Below are positions 28,949-36,742 of a stretch of 40,675 nucleotides of DNA, piece by piece. Within the stretch, counting starts at the first letter, position 1, and each line of letters begins with the position of its first letter. The notes below the pieces were generated by a model. It ran no database searches. It had not been told where the DNA came from and was given only the letters and a program-made list of their open reading frames with translations. A program made the translations under genes and the position numbers. Source of the stretch: SAR92 bacterium BACL16 MAG-120619-bin48 (GTDB lineage Bacteria; Pseudomonadota; Gammaproteobacteria; Pseudomonadales; Porticoccaceae); NCBI GenBank assembly GCA_001438605.1, contig LIDE01000032.1, positions 1 through 40,675 on the forward strand, in the 5' to 3' direction.

Positions 28949-29333
28949 TTACTTGAATTCCCCAAAGAATGTCGATTGCCCAGATCACGTAAAGCAATGT
29001 AATTGCGATCATGCCCAGCTGAAAAACAATACGAATCGCAGTCGCCTTTGGCCCAACCAATCGCACAGTGACGTAGTCCGTCAACACACACCACATGCCG
29101 ATCCACGCGTGAGCGGCGATCGACAGAATGGTAAGCAAACTAAACATGCGCATCGGTAGAGCTTGGTTTAACTGAGCCCACTGCGCATAGGTCAGTTCTG
29201 GGTTCATCACCAGATAGCCAACAATAAAGATAAGGTACGCGGTCATGACAAACGCCGAGACCCGCTGAATTAGCCAATCGGACAAGCCGCTGCGGCCGAG
29301 ACTGGTTACTGTAGTTACCATAAGAAGATCCAC
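28941..29333 (-). CDS. sdhD: Succinate dehydrogenase membrane anchor subunit
   Basis: 130 aa with three membrane helices (about 28-47, 62-84 and 101-124). Helps bind heme b and forms the quinone site with SdhC and SdhB. It starts [28 protein letters not shown], the usual N-terminus with the Ser/Arg quinone-site region. [19 protein letters not shown] provides the heme-ligand His candidate and the Asp-Tyr pair. It overlaps sdhC upstream by 19 bp and sdhA downstream by 8 bp, so the operon is tightly coupled. Confidence 0.96.
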   Translation of the reverse strand: MDLLMVTTVTSLGRSGLSDWLIQRVSAFVMTAYLIFIVGYLVMNPELTYAQWAQLNQALPMRMFSLLTILSIAAHAWIGMWCVLTDYVTVRLVGPKATAIRIVFQLGMIAITLLYVIWAIDILWGIQVNG

Positions 29334-29698
29334 CCTGTGACTAACGCAATCGCTACGATGGCAACGCCCAATGCCAAACGCGCACTGTTGCGACCACTCT
29401 CAAAAGAGTCTTCACCGACCCCAAAATCCATAATTAAGTGACGCACACCGGCCACGACATGGTACGCCAACGCCGCGAGACTGCCCCAGACGATGACTTG
29501 GCAAACAGGGTTGGCAAACATCGCTTTCACGCTCTCAAAGCCTTCTGGCGACGATAGACTGGCGTCAAACAGCCAGAGAAACACGGCAACAGCGAAAAAC
29601 AGAATCACACCAGAGACGCGGTGCAGGATAGATACATAAGAGGTAATTGGCAGGCTGATGCTTCCAATATCCAAATTAACAGGTCTTTTATTGTCCAC
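29315..29698 (-). CDS. sdhC: Succinate dehydrogenase cytochrome b556 subunit
   Basis: 127 aa from the GTG at 29698 (MDNKRPVNLDIGSISLPITSY). Three membrane helices; SILHRVSGVILFF holds the conserved Ser and Arg of the quinone site, and ALAYHVVAGVRHLIMD has the heme b axial His. The frame is open further to a GTG at 29734 (139 aa), but that site has no Shine-Dalgarno. GTG 29698 has AAGG 11 nt upstream and gives the usual RPVNLD-type N-terminus. First gene of sdhCDAB-sucAB-lpdA-sucCD, behind the minus-strand promoter at 29832-29860. Confidence 0.93.
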   Translation of the reverse strand: MDNKRPVNLDIGSISLPITSYVSILHRVSGVILFFAVAVFLWLFDASLSSPEGFESVKAMFANPVCQVIVWGSLAALAYHVVAGVRHLIMDFGVGEDSFESGRNSARLALGVAIVAIALVTGWIFLW

Positions 29699-29831
29699 GG
29701 CGGGCAGTACCTTAATGTGGTTATCCGAATACACGGAGATGAATTAAAATGAAGTCAATTTGCAACTGCGTTAAAACACGTTAAAAAAACAGCGCGAAAG
29801 GGAAGGATATCCGGCCATTTGATGGCGCAGC

Positions 29832-29860
29832 AGTATAAGTACTAAGGCCCCTTAATTCAA
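29832..29860 (-). promoter_or_regulatory. Candidate sigma-70 promoter of the sdhC operon
   Basis: Minus strand: -35 TTGAAT (29860-29855), 17-nt spacer, -10 TATACT (29837-29832). Predicted start is near 29825, giving a leader of about 127 nt to GTG 29698. The spacer contains TAAGG-GG-CCTTA, a possible operator position. Confidence 0.7.
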
Positions 29861-30073
29861 TTCTCTATCCAAAAAAATCCCATTGATCTGGACTATAAAA
29901 TAATTCACCAGCCTCGCGGCATGATGGCTTACTCAGGCTAGACGCCACCTGCCCGGCAAGGAAATCTTGCGAGCCTGCTAACGACCATCTATTAAATGAA
30001 TAATGGGTATGCAAAAATGCCGTTTTAAGCCTTAAAGGCAGACTGCCGAGAGTCGAGCAACGTTCTCGCGCAG

Positions 30074-30101
30074 TTGACAATTTGGCTCGAACATCTATAG
30101 T
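30074..30101 (+). promoter_or_regulatory. Sigma-70 promoter of gltA
   Basis: Perfect -35 TTGACA (30074-30079), 16-nt spacer, -10 TATAGT (30096-30101). Predicted start near 30108, a leader of about 46 nt to ATG 30154. This also argues against translation from the longer frame beginning at 30082. Confidence 0.82.
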
Positions 30102-30153
30102 TGCGACTTCAAATTTCTGCCCCATCCAAAATCGCCACACCAGAGGATCATTC

Positions 30154-31440
30154 ATGAGCAATCGCACAGCCACCCTTTCTATTGAAGGAAAAGCTCCAAT
30201 TGAGCTGCCAATTCTGAAGGGCACGTTAGGCCAAGACGTTATCGATATCGGCACGCTCGGGTCTCATGACATTTTCACCTTTGACCCAGGATTCTCGGCC
30301 ACAGCATCATGCAAGTCTGAGATTACTTACATCGATGGCGACAAAGGGATTTTGCTGCACCGCGGCTACCCGATCGAACAACTCGCAGAAAAATCCGACT
30401 ACCTTGAAACCTGCTATCTGCTGCTTGAAGGCACCCTGCCAACAGCGGCGCAGAAGCACGAGTTTGAAACAACGATCAAATACCACACTATGGTAAACCG
30501 CTCTATCGAGCACTTTATCAGCGGCTTTCGTTACGACGCGCACCCAATGGCCATGCTGTGTGGCGTGGTGGGCGCCATGTCATCCTTCTATCACGACTCG
30601 CTGGATATCACCAACGAAGAGCACCGCAAAATTTCGGCACACCGCTTAATCGCCAAAATGCCGACCATCGCTGCTATGTGTCATAAACACTTCAGCGGCC
30701 AGCCGTTTATCTACCCCGATAACTCGCTCTCTTATTCAGAAAACTTCCTGCATATGATGTTCGGCACACCCTGCGAGCCCTATGTAGTCGAGCCGGTTAT
30801 TGCGAAGGCCATGGACCGTATCTTCCTGCTGCACGCAGACCACGAGCAAAACGCCTCGACCTCAACTGTGCGTTTAGCCGGCTCCTCGGGCGCCAACCCC
30901 TTCTCGTGCATCGCAGCGGGTATCGCAGCACTGTGGGGCCCTGCGCACGGTGGCGCCAACGAAGCAGTACTGGTGATGCTGGAAGAAATTGGTCACGAAG
31001 ACAATATTGAAGAATACATTGCCAAGGCCAAAGACAAGAACGACCCCTTCCGTTTGATGGGATTCGGGCACCGTGTCTACAAAAACTATGACCCACGGGC
31101 CACAGTTATGCGCGAGAGCTGCGACGAAGTATTGGCAGTTTTGGGATTGGAAAATGATCCCCTCTTCCGCCTAGCCAAAAAGCTCGAAAAAATTGCCTTG
31201 GAAGACGAGTATTTTGTCAGCAAAAAACTCTACCCCAACGTCGATTTCTACTCGGGCATTATTTTGAAGGCGCTTGGTATTCCTGTTGAAATGTTCACCG
31301 TGATCTTTGCCACCGGCCGCACCGTCGGCTGGATCTCTCACTGGAATGAAATGATCACCAACCCGTACCGCATTGGCCGTCCACGCCAGCTGTACACCGG
31401 AGCCGACGTTCGCGACTACACGCCCGTCGAAGACCGTTAA
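30154..31440 (+). CDS. gltA: Citrate synthase (type II, hexameric)
   Basis: 428 aa from ATG 30154 (E. coli 427). Condenses acetyl-CoA and oxaloacetate to citrate. Seen: the N-terminal small-domain region of NADH-sensitive Gram-negative enzymes ([17 protein letters not shown]), [44 protein letters not shown] with an active-site His, and [15 protein letters not shown] with the second catalytic His. The catalytic Asp lies in VDFYSGIIL. The frame is open upstream to 30082, but that lies inside the promoter; AGAGGA 6-7 nt before ATG 30154 fixes the start. Divergent from sdhC and followed by its own terminator. Confidence 0.98.
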   Translation: MSNRTATLSIEGKAPIELPILKGTLGQDVIDIGTLGSHDIFTFDPGFSATASCKSEITYIDGDKGILLHRGYPIEQLAEKSDYLETCYLLLEGTLPTAAQKHEFETTIKYHTMVNRSIEHFISGFRYDAHPMAMLCGVVGAMSSFYHDSLDITNEEHRKISAHRLIAKMPTIAAMCHKHFSGQPFIYPDNSLSYSENFLHMMFGTPCEPYVVEPVIAKAMDRIFLLHADHEQNASTSTVRLAGSSGANPFSCIAAGIAALWGPAHGGANEAVLVMLEEIGHEDNIEEYIAKAKDKNDPFRLMGFGHRVYKNYDPRATVMRESCDEVLAVLGLENDPLFRLAKKLEKIALEDEYFVSKKLYPNVDFYSGIILKALGIPVEMFTVIFATGRTVGWISHWNEMITNPYRIGRPRQLYTGADVRDYTPVEDR

Positions 31441-31475
31441 TACGCAGTAAAGGTGGCGCGCAACAGCGCCAAGAC

Positions 31476-31504
31476 AAAAAAGGCAGCTCAGGCTGCCTTT
31501 TTTT
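31476..31504 (+). terminator. Rho-independent terminator of gltA
   Basis: AAAAAAGGCAGC (31476-31487), 4-nt loop TCAG, GCTGCCTTTTTTT (31492-31504); perfect 12-bp stem counting the A:T pairs, 35 nt after the stop. The A-rich left arm would supply a U tract for the opposite strand, so it may also stop miaE transcription. Confidence 0.93.
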
Positions 31505-31583
31505 ATGGCTTGCCGGTGTGGGCTGAGGATGTCGGTTGAAGATGTCAGCTGCGGCTATCTCAGCGCCGATCACTCGGCTCTGG

Positions 31584-32192
31584 CTACAATAACGGTCCCG
31601 AGTGGAAGCGAAACTCTGTGTCAGGCTGCTCGATCAGCTGGTGCTCAATTGCAGCGATCTCGGCAATCCGCCAGTCAATGCAAACATCGTCACCCGCAGC
31701 ACTCTTCGCCAATTCCAAATAATCCTGATAGTGCCGCGCTTCCGACTTCAGCAAAGACCCGTAAAAAGCCTCAAGCTCGGCATCCAAGTGGGGTGCCAGC
31801 CGCGCAAAGCGCTCGCAGGAGCGCGCCTCGATAAACGCGCCAATGATTAAAATATCCACCAACTTTTCGGCCTCGGGCTTGCGCGCACAATCTCGCAAAC
31901 CACTGGCATAGCGGGATGCAGAGAGATATTCGTAGGTCACCCCGCGACGCTTCATCAAGGCAATTACCTGCTCAAAGTGACGCATCTCTTCGCGCACCAA
32001 GCGCGACATTTTATTGAGCAAGACAAAATTTTCACTGTAGCGATGGATTAGAGTCATCGCCGTGCTGGCGGCCTTCTTTTCACAATTTGCGTGATCGATT
32101 AGCAGCGTGGCCTGATTATCCAGGGCGTTCTCAACCCATCGGTCCGGTGTCGCGCAGGGCAAAAACTGTAGAATGTCATTGAGTGGCGTCAC
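31584..32192 (-). CDS. miaE: tRNA-(2-methylthio-N6-isopentenyladenosine37) hydroxylase
   Basis: 202 aa. A di-iron, ferritin-like O2-dependent hydroxylase that converts ms2i6A37 to ms2io6A37 in tRNAs reading UNN codons. The four-helix metal ligands are visible: Glu38 (NCEKKAAS), Glu69-x2-His72 (REEMRHFEQ), GAFIEARSCERF (second helix pair) and SEARHYQDY. The start is GTG 32192, overlapping the TGA of the upstream GST-like gene by 4 bp (GTGA), so translation is coupled. In Salmonella, loss of MiaE affects growth on citric-acid-cycle dicarboxylates, so its position between gltA-sdh-suc and acnB is notable. Confidence 0.94.
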   Translation of the reverse strand: MTPLNDILQFLPCATPDRWVENALDNQATLLIDHANCEKKAASTAMTLIHRYSENFVLLNKMSRLVREEMRHFEQVIALMKRRGVTYEYLSASRYASGLRDCARKPEAEKLVDILIIGAFIEARSCERFARLAPHLDAELEAFYGSLLKSEARHYQDYLELAKSAAGDDVCIDWRIAEIAAIEHQLIEQPDTEFRFHSGPLL

Positions 32193-32839
32193 GAGGTCTT
32201 GTCCATAAATTCCTTGATGGCGGCATTGCGCTCAGCATCAACCTGCTGCACCAGTGGCCGCTCTGACATCAGCTGCAACCAAGGCCTAAGCCCCTCAACA
32301 TCGTCCACAATCGTCCATCCCCATATCTTTTTAGCCACAGGCGCGGCAGTTTTAAGCACATAATAGGTGTAGAAATCTGCCATGGTGATCTCATCACCCA
32401 GCAGATAAGGCGAAAACGACGACAGTCGTCGCAGCGCTGCCAACCCCTTCTCCATGGTCGGTTTTACTTCATCCGCCACCGACTGATTAAATGGCCGGCC
32501 AAAAAACACATGGCCCATCAGCCGAGTTGACTCAACGCCAATATACAACTCCACAATCTTTATCATCTGCGCCATTTGTGCGCGGCGAAAAGCATCACTG
32601 TGGGTCATCGGATATTCAGGAATACAGCTCTCCAAAAACCCGAGAATCGCAGTTGTTTCACTCAGATAGCCCTCGTCCACCTCAATGCAGGGAATCTTCC
32701 CCATCGGGCTTATTTCAAGAAATGGCTCGCTGTAGGTCGGCGCGATGTAGATCTCCTCAAAATCAAAGCCTTTCTCAAGTAAAAATACCTTCACCATAGC
32801 GTAATAGTGGCTAAGTGGTGCTCCATATAGTTTGATCAT
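32189..32839 (-). CDS. Glutathione S-transferase family protein
   Basis: 216 aa from the ATG at 32839. Thioredoxin-like N-terminal domain (MIKLYGAPLSHYYAMVKVFL, with MGKIPCIEVDEGYLSETTAIL containing the cis-Pro and the glutathione-contacting Glu-Ser/Thr region), then an all-helical C-terminal domain (about 85-216) with LLGDEITMADFYTYYVL, the family's N-capping Asp region. The frame is open 53 codons further upstream, but AAGGAG 10 nt before ATG 32839 and the family N-terminus show the true start. Cytoplasmic; substrate unknown. First gene of a two-gene unit with miaE. Confidence 0.92.
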   Translation of the reverse strand: MIKLYGAPLSHYYAMVKVFLLEKGFDFEEIYIAPTYSEPFLEISPMGKIPCIEVDEGYLSETTAILGFLESCIPEYPMTHSDAFRRAQMAQMIKIVELYIGVESTRLMGHVFFGRPFNQSVADEVKPTMEKGLAALRRLSSFSPYLLGDEITMADFYTYYVLKTAAPVAKKIWGWTIVDDVEGLRPWLQLMSERPLVQQVDAERNAAIKEFMDKTS

Positions 32840-33272
32840 TGCTCGGTAACTCCTTGTTTTAGAGACTGTTGTAACGATTGATGTAGCGACTCTTGTAACG
32901 ACGTTTAAGGGGCGCAGTATAATCACTGTAGCGCCCACTCGGCGAGACACAAAGCGGTAATTATCACCATAAGCCAATAAACTGCGCCCGCGCGACAACC
33001 GAACAGGCTGCCGATAGCGCCAGTGATAACGGCTATAAACTCACTCTATGGCGACTCTTTTTCCAAACCTAACAAAGGCTTTTACACTCTGATATACCAG
33101 CATTTTCGCCACCTTAAAACCATTCAAAACAAGGTTTGACAGTCAACCAGATGGCCCGATAACCAACTGTCAATAAAGCGCGGCTTCACGTACAATGCTG
33201 CGTCTATTTCTGCGCTCGATTGAAGCGCAGGAAAAACTTCATACCACAGTCATTTAACAGGAGAATCCAGCC
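32840..33272. other. Divergent GST-like gene / acnB control region
   Basis: 433 bp with no gene beyond the non-genic upstream frame of the GST-like protein. On the acnB side it contains TTGACAGTCAA (33136-33146), a palindrome around one base, and ACTGTCAA (33166-33173), an inverted copy of its first eight bases. A TACAAT -10 box lies at 33191-33196. TGCGCT (33211-33216) and AGCGCA (33224-33229) can form a small hairpin in the acnB leader. AGGAGA lies 8 nt before the acnB GTG. Confidence 0.5.
33168..33196 (+). promoter_or_regulatory. Candidate acnB promoter
   Basis: -10 TACAAT (33191-33196), 17-nt spacer, weak -35 TGTCAA (33168-33173), which overlaps the ACTGTCAA repeat. An alternative is TTGACA (33136-33141) with GATAAC (33158-33163), 16-nt spacing. 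I cannot decide between them. Confidence 0.4.
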
Positions 33273-35888
33273 GTGCTAGAAGCCTATCGTGCTCATGTCG
33301 CTGAACGTCAACAACAGGGAATTCCGCCAAAGCCCCTGACCCCAGAGTGGACCGCAGGACTTGTCGAGCTACTGAAAAACCCACCCGCAGGGGAAGCGGA
33401 TTTTCTACTTGACCTGATCGCCAACCGCGTGCCACCGGGAGTCGATGAAGCAGCCTACGTAAAAGCCAGCTTTCTCAGCGCTATCGTTAAAGGCGAAGCC
33501 TCCTCTCCGCTGATCGACCGCAGCACTGCGACCACGCTCCTTGGCAATATGCACGGTGGCTACAACGTCGCCACGCTGGTCAGTTTGCTGGACGACGCAG
33601 AACTTTCTAGCCTCGCCGCAGAGCAGTTAAAATCGACCCTTCTAGTCTTTGACGCCTTCCACGACGTTGCAGAGCGCGCCGATGCTGGCAATGCCGACGC
33701 TAAAGCAGTCATGCAATCTTGGGCAGACGCCGAGTGGTTCACCTCGAACGACGCCGTTCCAGAAAGCATTAAAACTATCGTCTTCAAAGCTATTGGCGAA
33801 ACCAACACAGACGACCTGTCACCCGCTCAAGACGCGTGGTCTCGCCCAGACATTCCGCTGCACGCACGCGCAATGTTTAAAATGACTCGCGACGGTCTGA
33901 CGCCAGAAGAACACGGTGTCACTGGCCCCATGAAGCAAATAGACGCACTGAAAGCGAAAGGCTTGCCTGTGGCTTTTGTCGGCGACGTCGTCGGCACTGG
34001 CTCATCGCGCAAATCAGCAACCAACTCGGTGCTGTGGTTCTTCGGTGAAGATATGCCCGGCGTGCCCAACAAGCGCTCAGGTGGTATCTGTATCGGCAGC
34101 AAAGTGGCGCCGATTTTCTTCAACACCATGGAAGACGCTGGGGCATTGGTATTTGAAGCACCGGTCGACAAGATTAACTATGGCGATGTTATTGAAATTC
34201 GCCCATACGAAGGCAAAATTCTCAGCGAAAGCGGCGACCTATTGTCTGAGTTTGAAATCAAATCAGATGTTATCTTTGATGAAGTTCAAGCAGACGGCCG
34301 CATCAACCTGATTATCGGTCGCGGTCTCACACAGCGTGCCCGCGAACACCTCGGACTGCCAGCATCAACTGTCTTCCGCACACCGACAGCACCCGAAGCC
34401 AGCAATGCAGGCTTCACGCTCGCGCAAAAAATGGTCGGTAAAGCCTGTAACGTCCCCGGTGTGCGTCCCGGCACTTACTGCGAACCGAAAATGACCACTG
34501 TCGGCTCGCAGGACACCACCGGCCCCATGACGCGCGACGAACTCAAAGACCTCGCCTGTCTCGGCTTCTCCACTGACCTTGTAATGCAGTCATTCTGTCA
34601 CACCGCCGCCTACCCCAAGCCAGTGGATATTGAAACCCAACACAGTCTGCCAGACTTTATTATGAATCGCGGCGGCGTGTCATTGCGTCCCGGCGACGGC
34701 ATTATTCACAGCTGGTTGAATCGCATGCTGCTGCCTGACACCGTCGGCACCGGCGGAGACTCCCATACACGCTTCCCCATGGGTATCTCTTTCCCCGGTG
34801 GCTCTGGCCTCGTCGCATTCGCCGCCGCCACGGGGGTCATGCCACTCGATATGCCAGAATCCGTGCTGGTGCGCTTTAAAGGCAAAATGCAGCCCGGTAT
34901 TACCCTGCGCGACCTTGTGCATGCTATTCCCTACTACGGCATCAAAGAAGGCTTGCTGACAGTTGAAAAGAAAGGCAAAAAGAACTTCTTCTCAGGTCGC
35001 ATTCTGGAAATCGAAGGTGAAGGTATTGAGTCGCTGACGGTAGAGCAAGCCTTTGAACTCTCTGACGCCTCTGCAGAGCGCTCTGCAGCCGGTTGTACCA
35101 TCAAGCTCAGCGAAGCCTCTGTCGCCGAGTACCTGCGTTCAAACGTTACCCTATTGCGCTGGATGATTGCTGAAGGCTATGGCGACGTGCGCACCCTCGA
35201 GCGTCGCGTGCGCAAAATGGAAGAGTGGCTCGCCAACCCATCGCTGATGTCTGCCGACGCCGATGCCGAATACGCCGCCGTGATCGAAATCGACCTCGCC
35301 GACATTAAGGAGCCCATCGTCTGTTGCCCCAACGACCCAGACGACGCGCGCCTGCTCTCTGACGTCGCCGGCGACAAAGTCGACGAAGTCTTCATCGGTT
35401 CATGCATGACCAATATTGGCCACTTCCGCGCTGCTGGCAAACTGCTCGACCAAGCCGGAGCCGTTGATAGCCGTTTCTGGATCTGCCCACCCACTCGGAT
35501 GGACGCTCACACCCTGATGGAAGAAGGCTACTACAACATCTACGGCAAAGTCGGTGCCCGCACCGAAATGCCCGGCTGCTCACTGTGCATGGGTAACCAA
35601 GCGCGTGTACTCGCCGGAGCCACCGTGCTCTCGACCTCAACGCGCAACTTCCCCAACCGCCTGGGCGATGGTGCCAATGTCTACCTCACCTCTGCAGAAC
35701 TCGCGGCAATCGGCGGGATCTTGGGTCGCCTGCCAACGGCTGCGGAGTACATGGAGTACGCCAGCAAGATCGACTCAATGTCGTCAGAGATCTACCGTTA
35801 CATGAACTTTGATCAAATTGCCTCGTTCCAGAAGTCTGCCGAAAAAGGCAAACTGATTGCTGCACAGCAGATTGTTGAGATGAGCTAA
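33273..35888 (+). CDS. acnB: Aconitate hydratase B (bifunctional aconitase / 2-methylisocitrate dehydratase)
   Basis: 871 aa (E. coli AcnB 865). Interconverts citrate and isocitrate through a [4Fe-4S] cluster. Domain order is that of AcnB: N-terminal HEAT-like domain (MLEAYRAHVAERQQQGIPPK to about 160), domain 4 near the N-terminus (GDVVGTGSSRKSATNSVLWF), then domains 1-3. The cluster cysteines lie in IGSCMTNIGHFRAAGK and PGCSLCMGNQA. GTGGDSHTRFP and SQDTTGPMTRDEL are also diagnostic. GTG start with AGGAGA 8 nt upstream. Monocistronic, closed by a terminator. It completes citrate-to-isocitrate conversion for the nearby TCA genes. Confidence 0.98.
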   Translation: MLEAYRAHVAERQQQGIPPKPLTPEWTAGLVELLKNPPAGEADFLLDLIANRVPPGVDEAAYVKASFLSAIVKGEASSPLIDRSTATTLLGNMHGGYNVATLVSLLDDAELSSLAAEQLKSTLLVFDAFHDVAERADAGNADAKAVMQSWADAEWFTSNDAVPESIKTIVFKAIGETNTDDLSPAQDAWSRPDIPLHARAMFKMTRDGLTPEEHGVTGPMKQIDALKAKGLPVAFVGDVVGTGSSRKSATNSVLWFFGEDMPGVPNKRSGGICIGSKVAPIFFNTMEDAGALVFEAPVDKINYGDVIEIRPYEGKILSESGDLLSEFEIKSDVIFDEVQADGRINLIIGRGLTQRAREHLGLPASTVFRTPTAPEASNAGFTLAQKMVGKACNVPGVRPGTYCEPKMTTVGSQDTTGPMTRDELKDLACLGFSTDLVMQSFCHTAAYPKPVDIETQHSLPDFIMNRGGVSLRPGDGIIHSWLNRMLLPDTVGTGGDSHTRFPMGISFPGGSGLVAFAAATGVMPLDMPESVLVRFKGKMQPGITLRDLVHAIPYYGIKEGLLTVEKKGKKNFFSGRILEIEGEGIESLTVEQAFELSDASAERSAAGCTIKLSEASVAEYLRSNVTLLRWMIAEGYGDVRTLERRVRKMEEWLANPSLMSADADAEYAAVIEIDLADIKEPIVCCPNDPDDARLLSDVAGDKVDEVFIGSCMTNIGHFRAAGKLLDQAGAVDSRFWICPPTRMDAHTLMEEGYYNIYGKVGARTEMPGCSLCMGNQARVLAGATVLSTSTRNFPNRLGDGANVYLTSAELAAIGGILGRLPTAAEYMEYASKIDSMSSEIYRYMNFDQIASFQKSAEKGKLIAAQQIVEMS

Positions 35889-35910
35889 TTGCTGTCAGAT
35901 GCTTGAAACA

Positions 35911-35942
35911 AAAAAAACCGCCTGATCAAGGCGGTTTTTTTT
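35911..35942 (+). terminator. Rho-independent terminator of acnB
   Basis: AAAAAAACCGCC (35911-35922), 7-nt loop, GGCGGTTTTTTTT (35930-35942). Perfect stem and long T run, 22 nt after the acnB stop. The A-rich left arm makes it plausible in the reverse direction for nfuA as well. Confidence 0.93.
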
Positions 35943-35983
35943 ATCGTCGAAGGTTAGAGGCCCAACACTTCAGACTCTCCCAC

Positions 35984-36565
35984 TCACATATAGGCATTAG
36001 AGGTGTCAGTGTGATCCGTCACATCACGCACGCCTTTCAGACTGGGAATCTTTTCCATCAACGTTTTTTCAACGCCCTCTTTCAGGGTCAAGCTGACAGA
36101 TGAGCAACCTTGGCAGCCACCACCAAACTCTAAAATCGCAAAACCATCGGTAAACTCACTTAAGGAAACCACGCCACCATGGGAGGCGAGACTCGGATTG
36201 ATTTCGTTATACAGCAAATAGTTGATGCGATCTTCAATGGGGCTGTCGTCGCTGACATTCGGCAGACGCGAGTTCGGCGCGCGAATGGTGAGCTGACCGC
36301 CAAACTTGTCGGCCGCGTAGTCCACTTTTGCGTCGTCAAGAAATGGGATGCTGCGCTGTTCGAAGTAAGCTTTAAAGGCGGGGTATTCAACCACAAGATC
36401 TTCCTCGTTATGCTCGCCGGGACGACTGTAGGCAATACAGGTCTCGGCTTTGGGCGTGCCCGGGTCACTGACAAACATACGAATACCAATGCCTTCGCAA
36501 TTTTGCTTTTCAAGCAGACCGGCGAGATAGTCCTGCGCGGTTTCGGTAATGGTGACATTCAACAT
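35984..36565 (-). CDS. nfuA: Fe/S biogenesis protein NfuA
   Basis: 193 aa (E. coli 191). Scaffold/carrier that delivers [4Fe-4S] clusters to target enzymes such as aconitase and lipoyl synthase. The N-terminal degenerate A-type domain (1-95) contains [22 protein letters not shown], and the C-terminal Nfu domain (about 110-193) has [17 protein letters not shown] with cluster ligands Cys151 and Cys154. Lying beside acnB is functionally apt, since aconitase is a known client of Nfu-type carriers. Convergent with acnB and divergent from metH. Confidence 0.97.
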   Translation of the reverse strand: MLNVTITETAQDYLAGLLEKQNCEGIGIRMFVSDPGTPKAETCIAYSRPGEHNEEDLVVEYPAFKAYFEQRSIPFLDDAKVDYAADKFGGQLTIRAPNSRLPNVSDDSPIEDRINYLLYNEINPSLASHGGVVSLSEFTDGFAILEFGGGCQGCSSVSLTLKEGVEKTLMEKIPSLKGVRDVTDHTDTSNAYM

Positions 36566-36676
36566 ATTGAGGTCCTAAAATAAAGTCCGACTAAATAAGT
36601 AGGGTATTTTACGCTATCCCACCCCTCCGACAAAAGCTTCATTTGTGTTTTTTAAGTGTCGCTTTTTTTGCACAAG

Positions 36677-36711
36677 TTGGTATTATGTCGCATCCATCAA
36701 AATATTTTGAT
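36677..36711 (+). promoter_or_regulatory. Palindromic operator candidate upstream of metH
   Basis: A perfect 16-bp palindrome, ATCAAAATATTTTGAT, at 36696-36711, 31 bp before the metH start. It overlaps the -10 position of a possible promoter (TTGGTA 36677-36682, 17 nt, AAATAT 36700-36705). The form fits binding by a dimeric repressor; ArsR-type methionine-cycle regulators (SahR) bind AT-rich palindromes of this kind, but identity here is not shown. Confidence 0.5.
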
Positions 36712-36742
36712 ACATACTGAAAATACAGGGCCAGAATCCCAT

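Larger units (their letters stand above)
29699..30153. other. Divergent gltA / sdhC control region
   Basis: About 455 bp with no gene. It holds the sdhC promoter (29832-29860, minus) and the gltA promoter (30074-30101, plus), leaving about 210 bp between the two -35 boxes. A TAAGGCCCCTTA near-palindrome (29843-29854) lies in the spacer of the sdhC promoter, and GGCAGACTGCC (palindromic around one base) lies near 30037-30047. A minus-strand frame of 129 codons over 29865-30254 is not a gene: no family resemblance, and it overlaps gltA. Confidence 0.6.

Noticed and set aside
30082-30153. N-terminal extension of citrate synthase
   Set aside because: It begins between the -35 and -10 boxes, and a good Shine-Dalgarno precedes ATG 30154.
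29865-30254. 129-codon minus-strand frame between sdhC and gltA
   Set aside because: It overlaps the gltA promoter and coding start and has no recognisable features or ribosome-binding site.
32840-32998. N-terminal extension of the GST-like protein
   Set aside because: 53 extra codons precede a canonical GST N-terminus that has its own AAGGAG; the extension has no family similarity.
36010-36023. CRP-like site TGTGA-TCCG-TCACA
   Set aside because: The spacer is 4 nt rather than 6 and it lies inside the nfuA coding sequence, where codons explain it.
36656-36742. N-terminal extension of MetH from GTG 36656
   Set aside because: It covers the probable promoter and palindrome and adds residues absent from the family.
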